DNA of 64,000 bases, taken from contig NZ_BDUC01000006.1 in assembly GCF_002218085.1 (NCBI RefSeq), positions 124,001-188,000 on the forward strand, read 5' to 3'. Below the pieces are notes generated by a model. The model worked only from the letters and a program-made list of their open reading frames with translations, did no database searches and was not told where the DNA came from. Both the position numbers and the translations under genes were made by a program. Source of the DNA: Tolypothrix sp. NIES-4075. Lineage in GTDB: Bacteria > Cyanobacteriota > Cyanobacteriia > Cyanobacteriales > Nostocaceae. This document shows, in pieces, positions 1 to 8,663 of this stretch (position 1 is the stretch's first letter; each line of letters starts with the position of its first letter).

Positions 1-664
1 TGATATTATTAGATAACCTTCCATTGAGTAAGCCTACCTTTTCTCGCACATCAGCATAGCGCGGTGCCAGCAATTTTTGGAAAGCAACCGAACCAAAAAC
101 GATAAATGGCATCGGTAATATTGCCATCCACGCCACGGTAGGAGCTAGAATAAAGAAAGCACCACCAATAACTACAATAGTTGTCAGAACTTGGATAATG
201 TCATTTGCTCCTACATCCAAAAAGCGCTCTAATTGGTTAACATCATCACTGAGGATAGACATTAAACCCCCAGTACTGCGTTCTTCAAAAAAAGCCAATT
301 CCAACTCTTGCAAATGGCTGTAAGCATCCAAACGCAAATTATGCTGAATATTCTGCGCCAAATTGCGCCATAGCAAGTTGTAAAAGTATTGAAAAACCGA
401 TTCTAAAATCCAAGTAACAGCAGTCAGGAATGCCAAAATCAAAAATTGCCCAAAGGTATCTTTTACTCCCAGTTGTGCAATAATAGAATCTTGCTTTTTT
501 ACGACCACATCCAAAGCAATACCAATTAAAGCTGGTGGTGCTAAGTCGAAAATTTTATTGAGAATAGAACAAACACTAGCTAACCAAATTTGTTGACGAT
601 ATTCATGTCCATAATCAAGCAAGCGTTGGAAAGGATGTATTGAATTTCCACGCCTTGTTAACAT
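1..664 (-). CDS. ABC transporter (exporter-type), N-terminal membrane domain, partial
   Basis: Reading the minus strand from an ATG at 664 gives an open frame to the window edge, so the gene continues to the left. The visible part of about 221 residues starts MLTRRGNSIHPFQRLL. It has hydrophobic segments at about residues 27-50, 75-100 and 160-200, with the cytoplasmic pattern of a type I exporter fold (LRLDAYSHLQELELAFFEE, then STGGLMSILSDDVNQLE). That pattern is typical of fused permease-ATPase half-transporters; the ATPase part would lie outside the window. A GTG at 691 is also in frame after a TAA and would add nine residues. The substrate cannot be told. Confidence 0.8.
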   Translation of the reverse strand, partial: MLTRRGNSIHPFQRLLDYGHEYRQQIWLASVCSILNKIFDLAPPALIGIALDVVVKKQDSIIAQLGVKDTFGQFLILAFLTAVTWILESVFQYFYNLLWRNLAQNIQHNLRLDAYSHLQELELAFFEERSTGGLMSILSDDVNQLERFLDVGANDIIQVLTTIVVIGGAFFILAPTVAWMAILPMPFIVFGSVAFQKLLAPRYADVREKVGLLNGRLSNNI

Positions 665-859
665 CCCACGAGATTTTAATACAGTAGACACAGCCGTTTG
701 CAGTTAAGTGAGCATTGATATTAGCACGTTAGAAAGGTTTGAGTCTTGACTCTTAGGTAGAGTTATGAAAATGGAAGACTTTCTGTAACTGATGATACTC
801 TTGAGCTAGTATTCGTTAGTATTTTACTTATTTATCGGTATGAAGGAAGGAGAAAAAAT

Positions 860-1708
860 TTGAAAAATCAGCAATTTGGGAATTGGCAAACGACAGTAGC
901 CGGATTTGTAGCGGCAATAATTGTTATTATCAGCTTGAATGCTTTTATCATTATTAACCCAGGACAAGCAGCGGTAATTAGTATCTTGGGTAAAGCCAGA
1001 GATGGTGCATTATTAGAAGGTATCCACTTAAAGCCGCCTTTGATCTCAGTAATAGATGTGTATGATTTGACAGTCCAAAAATTTGAAGTGCCGGCAGAAA
1101 GTTCTACTAAGGATTTGCAAAATTTAACTGCGAGATTTGCGATCAACTTTCGGCTCGATCCCGTAAAGGTAGTAGAAGTAAGAAGAAAACAAGGAACTTT
1201 AGAGAATATCGTCTCAAAAATTATTGCTCCCCAGACACAAGAAGCCTTTAAAATAGCGGCTGCAAAAAGAACAGTAGAAGAAGCAATTACCAAAAGAACT
1301 GAGTTGAAAGAAGACTTTGATAATGCGTTAAGCGATCGCCTAGAGAAATATGGAATAATAGTATTAGATACAAGTGTAGTTGACTTAACCTTTTCGCCAG
1401 AATTTGCCAGAGCAGTTGAAGAAAAACAAATCGCGGAACAACGAGCGCAAAGAGCGGTCTACATAGCACGCGAAGCCGAACAAGAAGCGCAAGCAGAAGT
1501 GAATCGTGCCAAAGGTAAAGCCGAAGCTCAAAGACTCTTAGCAGAGACTCTCAAAGCTCAAGGAGGGCAATTGGTTCTACAAAAAGAAGCCATTGAAGCT
1601 TGGAAAACCGGTGGTGCCCAAATGCCTAAAGTCCTGGTTATGGGTGGAGATTCTAAGAGCAGCGTGCCTTTTCTCTTCAATATGGGCAATCTTGAAAATG
1701 AACCCTAA
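860..1708 (+). CDS. Prohibitin/SPFH-domain membrane protein
   Basis: A 282-residue protein with one N-terminal membrane segment (about residues 12-33), an SPFH/band-7 domain (about 33-205) and an Ala/Glu/Arg-rich coiled coil (about 170-240) containing EEKQIAEQRAQRAVYIAREA. This is the architecture of prohibitin-like proteins, which form ring-shaped membrane scaffolds. In cyanobacteria they are thylakoid or plasma-membrane associated and their exact role is unclear. The start is a TTG preceded by a strong ribosome-binding site, GGAAGGAG, at 844-851, eight bases upstream, which decides this start. It is divergent from the ABC transporter to its left. Family assignment is firm; the function is inferred from the family. 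Confidence 0.9.
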   Translation: MKNQQFGNWQTTVAGFVAAIIVIISLNAFIIINPGQAAVISILGKARDGALLEGIHLKPPLISVIDVYDLTVQKFEVPAESSTKDLQNLTARFAINFRLDPVKVVEVRRKQGTLENIVSKIIAPQTQEAFKIAAAKRTVEEAITKRTELKEDFDNALSDRLEKYGIIVLDTSVVDLTFSPEFARAVEEKQIAEQRAQRAVYIAREAEQEAQAEVNRAKGKAEAQRLLAETLKAQGGQLVLQKEAIEAWKTGGAQMPKVLVMGGDSKSSVPFLFNMGNLENEP

Positions 1709-1795
1709 TGTAGGGTAATGACCATCTAAAATTTAAAATGAGCGATCGTCAACTAAAATACAACCATAAACACCAAGGACATAATAAACATATTT

Positions 1796-2212
1796 ATGTC
1801 AACACCCAATCACACGAATCTCACAGTCTCAGAAGCGAAAAAAATCCTGAATAAATTCAACTGTCTGGATATCGCACCTGTTGTCAAGCCATCAGAAAAA
1901 GTTTTAATCCGTCAGGCGTTACTTTTGTTAACCAGCCTTTCTGATTATCAAATTTTAGGAATTTGCGCTGATACAGAAGAAGAAGGAATGCTTGCCACGA
2001 GAACTTATTCCCAAGCTTTGGGTTATGAAGTACCGAGTAATTTACCCCCAATTGAAGGTCCAGTTTACGTCAAATTAAACGGCAAAAACGGCTTGTGTTA
2101 TCTCGATTCCTACGCAGGACATCATCGAGGCGTATTGGTGTCTTGCCAATCTTACAAAGAAGGGGGAATCAACGAAATGTATGGACACTTGCCCCTGGAT
2201 TTATTTGTATAA
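1796..2212 (+). CDS. DUF1824 family protein
   Basis: A 138-residue soluble protein with the features of the cyanobacterial DUF1824 family: an N-terminal helical part (SEAKKILNKFNC), a central stretch SDYQILGICADTEEEG, and a C-terminal part with GPVYVKLNGKNGLCYLDSY and HHRGVLVSCQS. Length agrees with the family as I know it. It has no signal peptide or membrane segment. It lies 87 bases after the prohibitin gene, so co-transcription is possible but not shown. The biochemical function is unknown. Confidence 0.8.
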   Translation: MSTPNHTNLTVSEAKKILNKFNCLDIAPVVKPSEKVLIRQALLLLTSLSDYQILGICADTEEEGMLATRTYSQALGYEVPSNLPPIEGPVYVKLNGKNGLCYLDSYAGHHRGVLVSCQSYKEGGINEMYGHLPLDLFV

Positions 2213-2264
2213 ACTTCATCAAATGTAGGGTGGGCAATGCTCATCCTACTTACTAATAACTTTC

Positions 2265-2441
2265 GTACAGACGTTCCGGTGGAACGTCTCTACCTAACTT
2301 TTGTACAGACGCGATTTATCGCGTCTCTACAACTCTTAACAACTAACTACTATCCAATAACTCTTAACTTCTAACTCCTTTCGTACAGACGCGATTTATC
2401 GCGTCTCTACAACTCTTAACAACTAACTACTATCCAATAAC
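2265..2441. repeat. Cluster of dispersed palindromic repeats (GTACAGACGCGA...TCGCGTCTCTAC)
   Basis: Three copies of a near-palindrome built on CAGACGCGATTTATCGCGTCTCTAC lie at 2265-2293 (variant core), 2303-2330 and 2383-2410. The last two are each followed by the same 31 bases (2331-2361 and 2411-2441), making a direct repeat of about 59 bp at an 80-bp spacing. The same palindrome recurs at 7945-7997, inside the photolyase gene at 45738-45765, and at 51316-51344. It is a non-coding dispersed element, probably MITE-derived. Confidence 0.85.
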
Positions 2442-2455
2442 CACTAACCAATTAC

Positions 2456-4363
2456 ATGAGTATTATTACATTACAATCAATCAATAAAGACTTTGGCATC
2501 AAAGAAATTTTAAAAGATGCCAGCTTTAGTCTTGATGCAACTGATAAAGTAGGTTTAATTGGCACTAACGGTTCTGGCAAATCAACATTATTAAAAATGA
2601 TTGCCGGACTAGAAACGCTTGATAGCGGTCAAATTTTAGTTAATAATTCTAAAATTATCTATCTTCCCCAGCAACCAGACTTAGACGAAAATCGCACAGT
2701 TTTAGAGCAAGTTTTTGCTGACAGCGGTGAACAAATGGCTTTGGTGCGCGAGTATGAAGAACTTTCTGATAAAATAGCTCACAATCCAGAAGATAATCAG
2801 TTAATGTCGCGCTTGTCTGCGGTCATGCAAAAGATGGAAGCGACTGGTGCTTGGGAGTTAGAAACTAACGCGAAAATCATCCTGACAAAGTTAGGAATTT
2901 CCGACTTTAACGCGACTATCGGCACATTATCTGGAGGCTATCGCAAGCGCATTGCCTTAGCAACAGCTTTGCTTTCAGAACCGGATGTTTTACTGATGGA
3001 TGAGCCGACAAACCATTTAGATGCTCTTTCTGTAGAATGGTTGCAAACGTACCTGCATCGTTTTCGCGGGGCACTTTTATTAATAACTCACGATCGCTAC
3101 TTTTTAGATCGCGTTACCAATCGTATCATAGAAATTGACCGAGGCGACATTTACACATACGCAGGTAACTACTCATACTATTTAGAAAAGAAGGCTTTAG
3201 CAGAAGAATCTGCTGTTAGCAGTCAACGCAAACATCAAGGTGTATTGCGACGCGAATTAGAATGGTTAAAAAAAGGACCCAAGGCAAGAAGTACAAAGCA
3301 AAGAGCAAGAATTGATCGCATTCATGCGATGCAAGAAACTGAGTTTAAACAAGTTCAGGGTAAAGTTGATATTTCTACAGTTGGTCGTCGCATTGGCAAA
3401 AAAGTTATTGAACTAAATAATATATCCAAAGCATACAACGGACGCACCTTAATTAAAGATTTTACCTACAATTTTAGTCCAGAAGACCGCATCGGCATTA
3501 TTGGTGGTAACGGTGCAGGTAAATCAACTTTAATGGATATTATCACCAAACGCATTGAGCCAGATTCCGGTAATGTAGAAATTGGTTCTACAATTCACAT
3601 CGGCTATTTTGACCAACATTCAGAAGAATTGCTCACAGCATTAAACGAAAATCAGCGGGTAATTGACTATATCAAAGAAGAAGGAGAATTTGTCAAAATT
3701 TCTGATGGAACACAAATTACAGCTTCGCAAATGTTGGAGCGCTTTTTGTTTCCTGGAAACCAGCAATATTCACCAATTCATAAACTTTCTGGTGGGGAAA
3801 AACGACGCTTATTTTTGTTGCGTGTTCTCATGAGCGCACCTAACGTGTTGATTCTCGATGAACCGACAAACGATTTAGATGTGCAAACATTAGCAGTGTT
3901 AGAAGAATATTTAGAAGATTTTTCTGGTTGTGTAATTGTAGTTTCTCACGATCGCTACTTTTTAGACAGAACAATTGACAAAATTTTCGCTTTGGAAGAA
4001 GGGGGTAATTTACGCGAATATCCCGGTAATTACTCAATTTATCTCGACTATAAAAAAGCCGAGGAAGCCGCACTACAAGAAATTGCTCCTGCTAAAGAAA
4101 AGCCAAAGAGTGTAGATGCTGAACCGAAAAATACAGAAAATAAAAAGCGTCGCATATCAACTTGGGAAAAGCGAGAATTTGAGCAGTTAGAAGGTAAAAT
4201 TGCTAAGTTAGAAGACGAGAAAGCACAAGTAGAAAAAGCGCTAACAAACGTTGCACCAGGGAATTATACTCAAGTGCAAAAATTGTACGATCAAGTGGAA
4301 GAACTCAAGCAAGCGATCGATGTAGCTACTGAACGTTGGATGGAATTAGCAGAGATGGAATAA
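2456..4363 (+). CDS. ABC-F family ATP-binding protein, Uup-like
   Basis: A 635-residue soluble protein with two ATP-binding cassettes. Walker A motifs are at residues 36-44 (GTNGSGKST) and about 350-358 (GGNGAGKST), and signature motifs are LSGGY near 158 and LSGGE near 444, each followed by a Walker B with DEPTN. The linker between cassettes carries the basic ELEWLKKGPKARSTKQRARI stretch typical of Uup-type members, and residues 560-635 form a Lys/Glu-rich coiled coil. ABC-F proteins act on ribosomes rather than transporting anything; Uup homologues are tied to ribosome function and transposon excision. Which ABC-F function applies here is inference. Upstream is a repeat cluster, so it probably has its own promoter. 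Confidence 0.92.
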   Translation: MSIITLQSINKDFGIKEILKDASFSLDATDKVGLIGTNGSGKSTLLKMIAGLETLDSGQILVNNSKIIYLPQQPDLDENRTVLEQVFADSGEQMALVREYEELSDKIAHNPEDNQLMSRLSAVMQKMEATGAWELETNAKIILTKLGISDFNATIGTLSGGYRKRIALATALLSEPDVLLMDEPTNHLDALSVEWLQTYLHRFRGALLLITHDRYFLDRVTNRIIEIDRGDIYTYAGNYSYYLEKKALAEESAVSSQRKHQGVLRRELEWLKKGPKARSTKQRARIDRIHAMQETEFKQVQGKVDISTVGRRIGKKVIELNNISKAYNGRTLIKDFTYNFSPEDRIGIIGGNGAGKSTLMDIITKRIEPDSGNVEIGSTIHIGYFDQHSEELLTALNENQRVIDYIKEEGEFVKISDGTQITASQMLERFLFPGNQQYSPIHKLSGGEKRRLFLLRVLMSAPNVLILDEPTNDLDVQTLAVLEEYLEDFSGCVIVVSHDRYFLDRTIDKIFALEEGGNLREYPGNYSIYLDYKKAEEAALQEIAPAKEKPKSVDAEPKNTENKKRRISTWEKREFEQLEGKIAKLEDEKAQVEKALTNVAPGNYTQVQKLYDQVEELKQAIDVATERWMELAEME

Positions 4364-4368
4364 AATAA

Positions 4369-5064
4369 TTAAATTTGACCGACAAAAAAGGCTACACTAC
4401 CTATTACTTGAATTGAGTAGTCGTGAAAATTTTCCTTCAAGATTGTTTTCAAGTCTTCAAGATTATCGTTGATATTACCAAATATTCCTTTATAGTTGTA
4501 CAAGCTCGTCATTTTACGCGCAATTAAGTTATGCGGTACACCTTGTCCTAAGATGGTTGTACCGAATACTACACCCCCATCATTAAGGAAAGGTTTCAGA
4601 TTTTTAAAGACAACACCTTTGCTCAACATATTACCAGGAAGGCAATGCAATAAGTAATTGAGTCCAATTGAGTCAAAGCCTGTTAATTCTAACTTCAAAG
4701 GTTCCAACACATTAGCGATGAAAGTTGTCGGATTGTATCGACGTATCCGTTTAGCCGTAACTTCCAGGGTATTAGGATTTAAATCTAATAAGCAAATGAT
4801 AGGGTGACTAGATGGAAATTGACATTTATCCAGAAAGTACCCAGTACCAACACCCACATCTATATGTTTATTTGAGATGTGCTGATTGTAAAAATCGAGG
4901 ATTAATCGAGTAGGACACTTCCAAGCAAATGTATTCGCAAACCCCAATACTAAAAAATCATAGATAGCCAAAACTTGTTTAGTGTAACTAGCAGCACCCG
5001 CAGCTGCATCATGAGTGATTGTATCCTGTGCGGAACTATAGCTGTTTTGCATGTTGGAGCGCAC
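4369..5064 (-). CDS. Class I SAM-dependent methyltransferase
   Basis: A 231-residue protein with a recognisable SAM-binding motif I, IDVGVGTGYF (about residues 68-77), and an acidic post-I motif LLDLNP (about 92-97) after the next strand. This indicates a Rossmann-type class I methyltransferase. The first five residues (MRSNM) offer two Met starts; the second (5052) is equally possible. It converges on the ABC-F gene with only five bases between the stop codons. No membrane segment is seen. The substrate is not evident; the family is mixed and includes natural-product and small-molecule methyltransferases. Confidence 0.75.
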   Translation of the reverse strand: MRSNMQNSYSSAQDTITHDAAAGAASYTKQVLAIYDFLVLGFANTFAWKCPTRLILDFYNQHISNKHIDVGVGTGYFLDKCQFPSSHPIICLLDLNPNTLEVTAKRIRRYNPTTFIANVLEPLKLELTGFDSIGLNYLLHCLPGNMLSKGVVFKNLKPFLNDGGVVFGTTILGQGVPHNLIARKMTSLYNYKGIFGNINDNLEDLKTILKENFHDYSIQVIGSVAFFVGQI

Positions 5065-5126
5065 TTTATGTAGTTTAATGTTAAATAAATCATATTATAA
5101 AAGGCACACTTAAATCTAATAATTTT

Positions 5127-5262
5127 CTACGGTTCATACCGTACAACCACTTTACGGATAATAAAATGCCTGGGTATTTTGAGGATGTTTGCGGATATCG
5201 GCTAATAATTCTTCTCGTGTTACATTTATGGCTAAAGTCGAATTTAATAAGCATTTAGGCAT
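5127..5262 (-). pseudogene. Gene remnant(s): lost paralogue tail and a 36-codon frame
   Basis: The minus strand ends in a frame finishing VVVRYEP then TAG at 5127-5129. This closely matches the last residues (VIVRYEP) and surrounding DNA of the unknown protein ending at 7994, so it is probably the last piece of a lost paralogue or a shared repeat. In another frame, 5152-5262 reads an ATG-initiated 36-residue peptide (MPKCLLNSTLAINVTREELL...) ending AFYYP, which could be a small gene or a broken one. I cannot assign a function to either. Confidence 0.35.
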
Positions 5263-5464
5263 TTGACTTACTCAAAATGCCTTTTGACTTACTCCTAAAG
5301 GTGTTTTCCGCAAGCAAAATGCCTTTTGACTTACTCAAAATGCCTTTTGACTTACTCCTAAAGGTGTTTTCCGCAAGCAAAATGCCTTTTGACTTACTCA
5401 AAATGCCTTTTGACTTACTCCTAAAGGTGTTTTCCGCAAGCAAAATGCCTTTTGACTTACTCAA
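5262..5464. repeat. Tandem repeat, 63-bp period, three copies
   Basis: The block CCTAAAGGTGTTTTCCGC recurs at exactly 63-bp spacing (the TCCT within it is at 5293, 5356 and 5419). Between these blocks sits a 21-bp submodule AAAATGCCTTTTGACTTACTC, present twice per unit. The copies appear almost identical. Because 63 is divisible by three, both strands stay open across the array, giving artificial reading frames of 71 and 80 codons; I do not consider these genes. It is a young minisatellite-like array. Confidence 0.9.
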
Positions 5465-5497
5465 ACCCCAGTTTGCTTTCTCATTTAAGTAATTCAC

Positions 5498-6000
5498 GCA
5501 GTCATCACAACTATCGCTAATGCGATGCGGAGTACCGCAACCTTACGGAACGCTTGCCGATGCATTTAAAAACACTTGGATGCAGTTCCACAACACCCCT
5601 CTCCCTAACAAGCTACCGTGTACACACAAGTCGGAAAAACCTCACCCTCGCTTTACCCTACGGGTAAATCTTTCCCTCTCCTTACTAAGGAGAGGGATGT
5701 CCGAAGGACAGGGTGAGGTTTTGAGGATTTTAACGGCTTAAGCGGTTACTACCTTAACGATCGCTTATTTATGGAGATTTTTTGCGCTGGGATAAATTAA
5801 ATCGACACGCGATCGCTTAACTATCTTTTTTCTGACCGTAATCGTAGAATTTGAAAGTGTAGCTTATCAGTGCGTAGATACAGACATCTTAATGAGACAG
5901 TGGTGTAAGCAAACCCCATTTTATCAAGCCAATGTCTAGGCAGAGGCTCAAATAAAAATTTTAAGCCTAGTATTATTATGTAATAAAACCCTTCCCTGCC
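5498..6000. other. Gene-free stretch holding one MITE-like palindrome
   Basis: No convincing gene. At 5636-5722 there is a long imperfect palindrome with 13-base terminal inverted repeats (AAAACCTCACCCT / AGGGTGAGGTTTT) and an inner CTCTCCTTACTAAGGAGAG hairpin. Two close relatives lie at 39602-39760. The rest of the stretch has several GCGATCG sites and the leader of the CHAT-GUN4 gene, and I see no clear promoter. Confidence 0.7.
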
Positions 6001-7320
6001 ATGACCGATGAAATTCCAGTCAAAAAAATTTTAGTGTTGTCAGCAAATCCGAAGGGTACAAAACCACTGCGTCTGGGTGAGGAGATACGTGAAATCAAGG
6101 ATGGGTTACGACGAGCAAGAGAACGCGAACGATTTATCATAGAGTCTGCGGAAGCAGTGCGCTACAGAGATATTCGTCGAGCTATCTTGGATTATGAGCC
6201 ACATATTGTCCATTTTTCTGGACATGGTTTAGAAGAGGGTTTAGTTTTTGAGGATGAGACAGGACGAGAGAAGCTAGTAGAACCACAAGCGCTAGCTGGA
6301 TTATTTAAATTATTCGCGGATCAAGTGGAGTGTGTATTGCTCAATGCTTGCTATTCTGAGCATCAAGCTAAAGCGATCGCTCAACATATAAATTACGTTA
6401 TTGGCATGAGTCACGCGATCGGTGATAAAGCCGCGATTGAATTCGCTGTTGGTTTTTACGATGCTCTGCTCGCTAGAAGAAGTGTTGAAATTGCTTATCA
6501 ATTTGGTTGTAATGCTATTCAAATGGCAAGTATTCCAGAGCATCTGACACCGAAACTTTTGAAACAAGCTGAAGCTGAATTAAAGAAGTTGCAAAACTAC
6601 GACGATATTAAAGACGAATACGTAAATTTACTGAAACAAGAAGAGGAACAACAAGAAGCCCAGAAGCGACGACAAGAGGAACAAGTAGAAGCTCACAGAC
6701 TACAACGACAACAAGAACAACAAGAAGCCGAAAGACTGCAACGACAAAAACAAAAGACTAATGACCTGCCCTCTGAAAAGGGAGTAGACTACACCAAACT
6801 GCGTGACTTGCTAGCAGCAGGCAAGTGGAAAGACGCAGATCAGGAAACTCTGGCAGTGATGCTCCAAGCCACTGGCAGAGAAAAAGAAGGTTGGCTTGAT
6901 TATGAATCTATTAAAAAGTTTTCTTGCACAGACTTACGCACCATTGACCAACTTTGGGTAAAATACAGTAATGGGCGATTTGGGTTTAGTGTGCAAAAGC
7001 GCATTTGGGAAAGTGTAGGAAAAGACTACGGCAAGTTTGGTGATCGCGTCGGCTGGCGTCAGATGAGAACAGAGATAGTTGACAAATGGTTTGGATTGAA
7101 ACAAGAAACCCAACATCAACCCTTTTGGCTAAACCAAGATCAATTAACCTACGACACTAGTGCCCCCGAAGGACACCTTCCCTTAAGAAATGGCCATCTC
7201 CATCCATCTCGATTGATGTCTTATTTTGTTAAGATTTTGATCGGTGATCACTTGACCCGGTTTGACCCGGGTCTTAGATTCTCTTCTCTCGCGTCGAGAC
7301 TTGTAAACTGTAACATATAA
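6001..7320 (+). CDS. CHAT-protease/GUN4 fusion protein
   Basis: A 439-residue protein with three parts. Residues about 5-190 are a caspase-like CHAT domain with the expected catalytic His in HFSGHG (His75) and Cys in LLNACYS (Cys117). Residues about 190-255 are a Gln/Glu/Arg-rich coiled coil (KQEEEQQEAQKRRQEEQ). Residues about 262-439 are a GUN4 domain, recognised from YTKLRDLLAAGKWKDADQET, the DLRTIDQLWVKYSNGRFGFS core and the APEGHLP motif. GUN4 domains bind porphyrins and, in the stand-alone protein, stimulate magnesium chelatase; CHAT domains are proteases. The fusion suggests a protease regulated by, or aimed at, tetrapyrrole metabolism, which is inference. Both catalytic residues are present, so the protease is probably active. 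It stands alone between repeat-rich regions. Confidence 0.85.
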   Translation: MTDEIPVKKILVLSANPKGTKPLRLGEEIREIKDGLRRARERERFIIESAEAVRYRDIRRAILDYEPHIVHFSGHGLEEGLVFEDETGREKLVEPQALAGLFKLFADQVECVLLNACYSEHQAKAIAQHINYVIGMSHAIGDKAAIEFAVGFYDALLARRSVEIAYQFGCNAIQMASIPEHLTPKLLKQAEAELKKLQNYDDIKDEYVNLLKQEEEQQEAQKRRQEEQVEAHRLQRQQEQQEAERLQRQKQKTNDLPSEKGVDYTKLRDLLAAGKWKDADQETLAVMLQATGREKEGWLDYESIKKFSCTDLRTIDQLWVKYSNGRFGFSVQKRIWESVGKDYGKFGDRVGWRQMRTEIVDKWFGLKQETQHQPFWLNQDQLTYDTSAPEGHLPLRNGHLHPSRLMSYFVKILIGDHLTRFDPGLRFSSLASRLVNCNI

Positions 7321-7380
7321 GGCTTACACGAAATTATAAAGATTCACAAACAAGTCGTTACTCACGAAGTATTGCGGGTT

Positions 7381-7545
7381 CTAGGTTGACCTTACCTGGC
7401 ACTGGGTATGATAAAAAGCATCTTCTTGTTTTTGTAGTACGATGCTGGCAACTTGCGGGTTATAACAATTAGCACTCAATAACTTGCACGCTACATCTTC
7501 TATTTCTTCGTTACTTGCTTCCCATTCATCCCAAGGCAGTCTCAT
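7381..7545 (-). CDS. Possible small protein, 54 residues
   Basis: An ATG at 7545 opens a 54-codon frame ending at TAG 7381 (MRLPWDEWEASNEEIEDVA... ending CQVRST). The frame continues upstream without a stop for 18 more codons (WDAPKKKVKKSSPGQ), so it may be the tail of a damaged gene. Composition is protein-like, with an acidic helix and two Trp residues, but I do not recognise it. No clear ribosome-binding site is seen. Confidence 0.3.
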   Translation of the reverse strand: MRLPWDEWEASNEEIEDVACKLLSANCYNPQVASIVLQKQEDAFYHTQCQVRST

Positions 7546-7578
7546 TTGTCCTGGAGACGATTTCTTGACCTTTTTTTT

Positions 7579-7740
7579 GGGAGCATCCCAAATGTGTAAG
7601 TTATATCAAACCCAGGTTATAAATTGTCATTGCGAGCGCAACGTAGTGGAGTGAAGCAATCCCATATCTTGCGATTGCTTCACTACGCTGTCGCTTCGTT
7701 CGCAATGACAAACATGTTCTTGCAAAATTGGGATGCTCCC
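7579..7740. repeat. Nested inverted repeats (CATTGCGAG-type palindrome)
   Basis: A 13-bp inverted repeat GGGAGCATCCCAA (7579-7591) / TTGGGATGCTCCC (7728-7740) flanks a long palindrome at 7626-7709 that starts GTCATTGCGAGCG and ends CGCAATGAC. This kind of palindrome is widely dispersed in bacterial genomes. Together they look like one mobile palindromic element inside another. No gene is present. Confidence 0.75.
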
Positions 7741-7794
7741 TTTTTTTTAGCCTTCAACCCTGCTAATGATATCATCCAATTATCCAATAACTCC

Positions 7795-7928
7795 CAATAC
7801 GGTTCGGTTAGGGCAGGAGACGCGATAAATCGCCGTCTCTACAAAGGGCTTATTATTGTAAAGACGGGGATTTATCGCGTCTTTGTGATCTATAATTTTC
7901 ATCAAAAAATCTTATCCGAACCGTATTG
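7795..7928. repeat. MITE-like element with 13-bp terminal inverted repeats
   Basis: Perfect terminal inverted repeats CAATACGGTTCGG (7795-7807) and CCGAACCGTATTG (7916-7928) enclose 134 bp without a transposase. The interior carries two GACGCGATAAATCGCCGTCT-like palindromes related to the dispersed repeat found at 2265-2410. It is probably non-autonomous. Confidence 0.75.
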
Positions 7929-7944
7929 CAATAACTCCTATCTT

Positions 7945-7997
7945 GTACAGACGCGATTAATCGCGTAACTTGTACAGACGCGATTAATCGCGTCTAC
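7945..7997. repeat. Two copies of the GACGCGATTAATCGCGT palindrome
   Basis: Copies at 7945-7966 (truncated) and 7972-7997 (full). The stop codon of the next gene (7994-7996, minus strand) lies in the last bases of the second copy, so the repeat now forms the gene's end. Confidence 0.8.
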
Positions 7998-8542
7998 GGC
8001 TCATACCGTACAATCACTTGACGCGATAATATAGAATCTGCACAATTAACATTACCCGTCAAACTTTTACAAGCATCTGCAACTTCAGAAAGACCGATGG
8101 TAATGCGAACATGCAAACCGTAATCAGTTGGGTAAACCTCATACAAAAACGGTTTGTCAGTTTCCGCAGTTAACGCAGCTGCTAAAACTGGTGTTGTACA
8201 AATTATCGCTTTTTTATCTGGTGGAATATAAAAATCTATAAAAAAATCGCGATCGCTAATCTCATTTGTCCACCCACTACCCACCGGATAAGTAGACCAG
8301 GATATACATTTAAAATCTAGTCCCTTTTCATACTCAAAACCCCTTTGTACAGCAATTTTCGGAATCAAACGAGGATTATCTACTTGTTTTTCTTCTAATT
8401 GTTTCAGCAACTTATCAACATTTATAATTCTTGTTCTAACAATATCAGCCAATAAACAAGTAAGTAACCCTAAAAAAATCGTCGTCAACGTTATTATTAA
8501 CCAATGCTTCTTTATTTTGTAGTTAATAAACATGTTTTTCAT
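7994..8542 (-). CDS. Unknown membrane-anchored protein
   Basis: A 182-residue protein with one N-terminal membrane segment (about residues 14-33, IITLTTIFLGLLTCLLADIV) and a remaining domain of about 145 residues that should lie outside the cytoplasm. Five Cys residues are spread over the outer part (FKCISW, AIICTTP, ADACKSL, NVNCADS and one in the membrane helix), so disulfides are possible. I do not recognise a family. The last residues VIVRYEP are nearly repeated by a remnant at 5127-5160, suggesting a former second copy. The 3' end abuts a dispersed repeat. Confidence 0.6.
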   Translation of the reverse strand: MKNMFINYKIKKHWLIITLTTIFLGLLTCLLADIVRTRIINVDKLLKQLEEKQVDNPRLIPKIAVQRGFEYEKGLDFKCISWSTYPVGSGWTNEISDRDFFIDFYIPPDKKAIICTTPVLAAALTAETDKPFLYEVYPTDYGLHVRITIGLSEVADACKSLTGNVNCADSILSRQVIVRYEP

Positions 8543-8663
8543 ATTTTATCGAACAGCTTGTAAATACTAAACAAATGATACTTGCATTTTTCCGGAAAAT
8601 ATTATATCTCTAAATTAAACTTCTTTCTTTGCGCCTTTGCGCCTTGGCGTGAGAAAATATTAT

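Noticed and set aside
5262..5464. CRISPR array
   Set aside because: The copies are contiguous and identical, there are no variable spacers, and no cas gene is present.
5277..5497. Two overlapping frames (71 and 80 codons) in the 63-bp tandem array
   Set aside because: They exist only because the repeat unit is a multiple of three; the protein would be a simple repeat with no known domain and no ribosome-binding site.
6001..7320. CRISPR-associated caspase (craspase-like) module
   Set aside because: There is no type III effector, TPR partner or CRISPR array in the window; the partner domain is GUN4.
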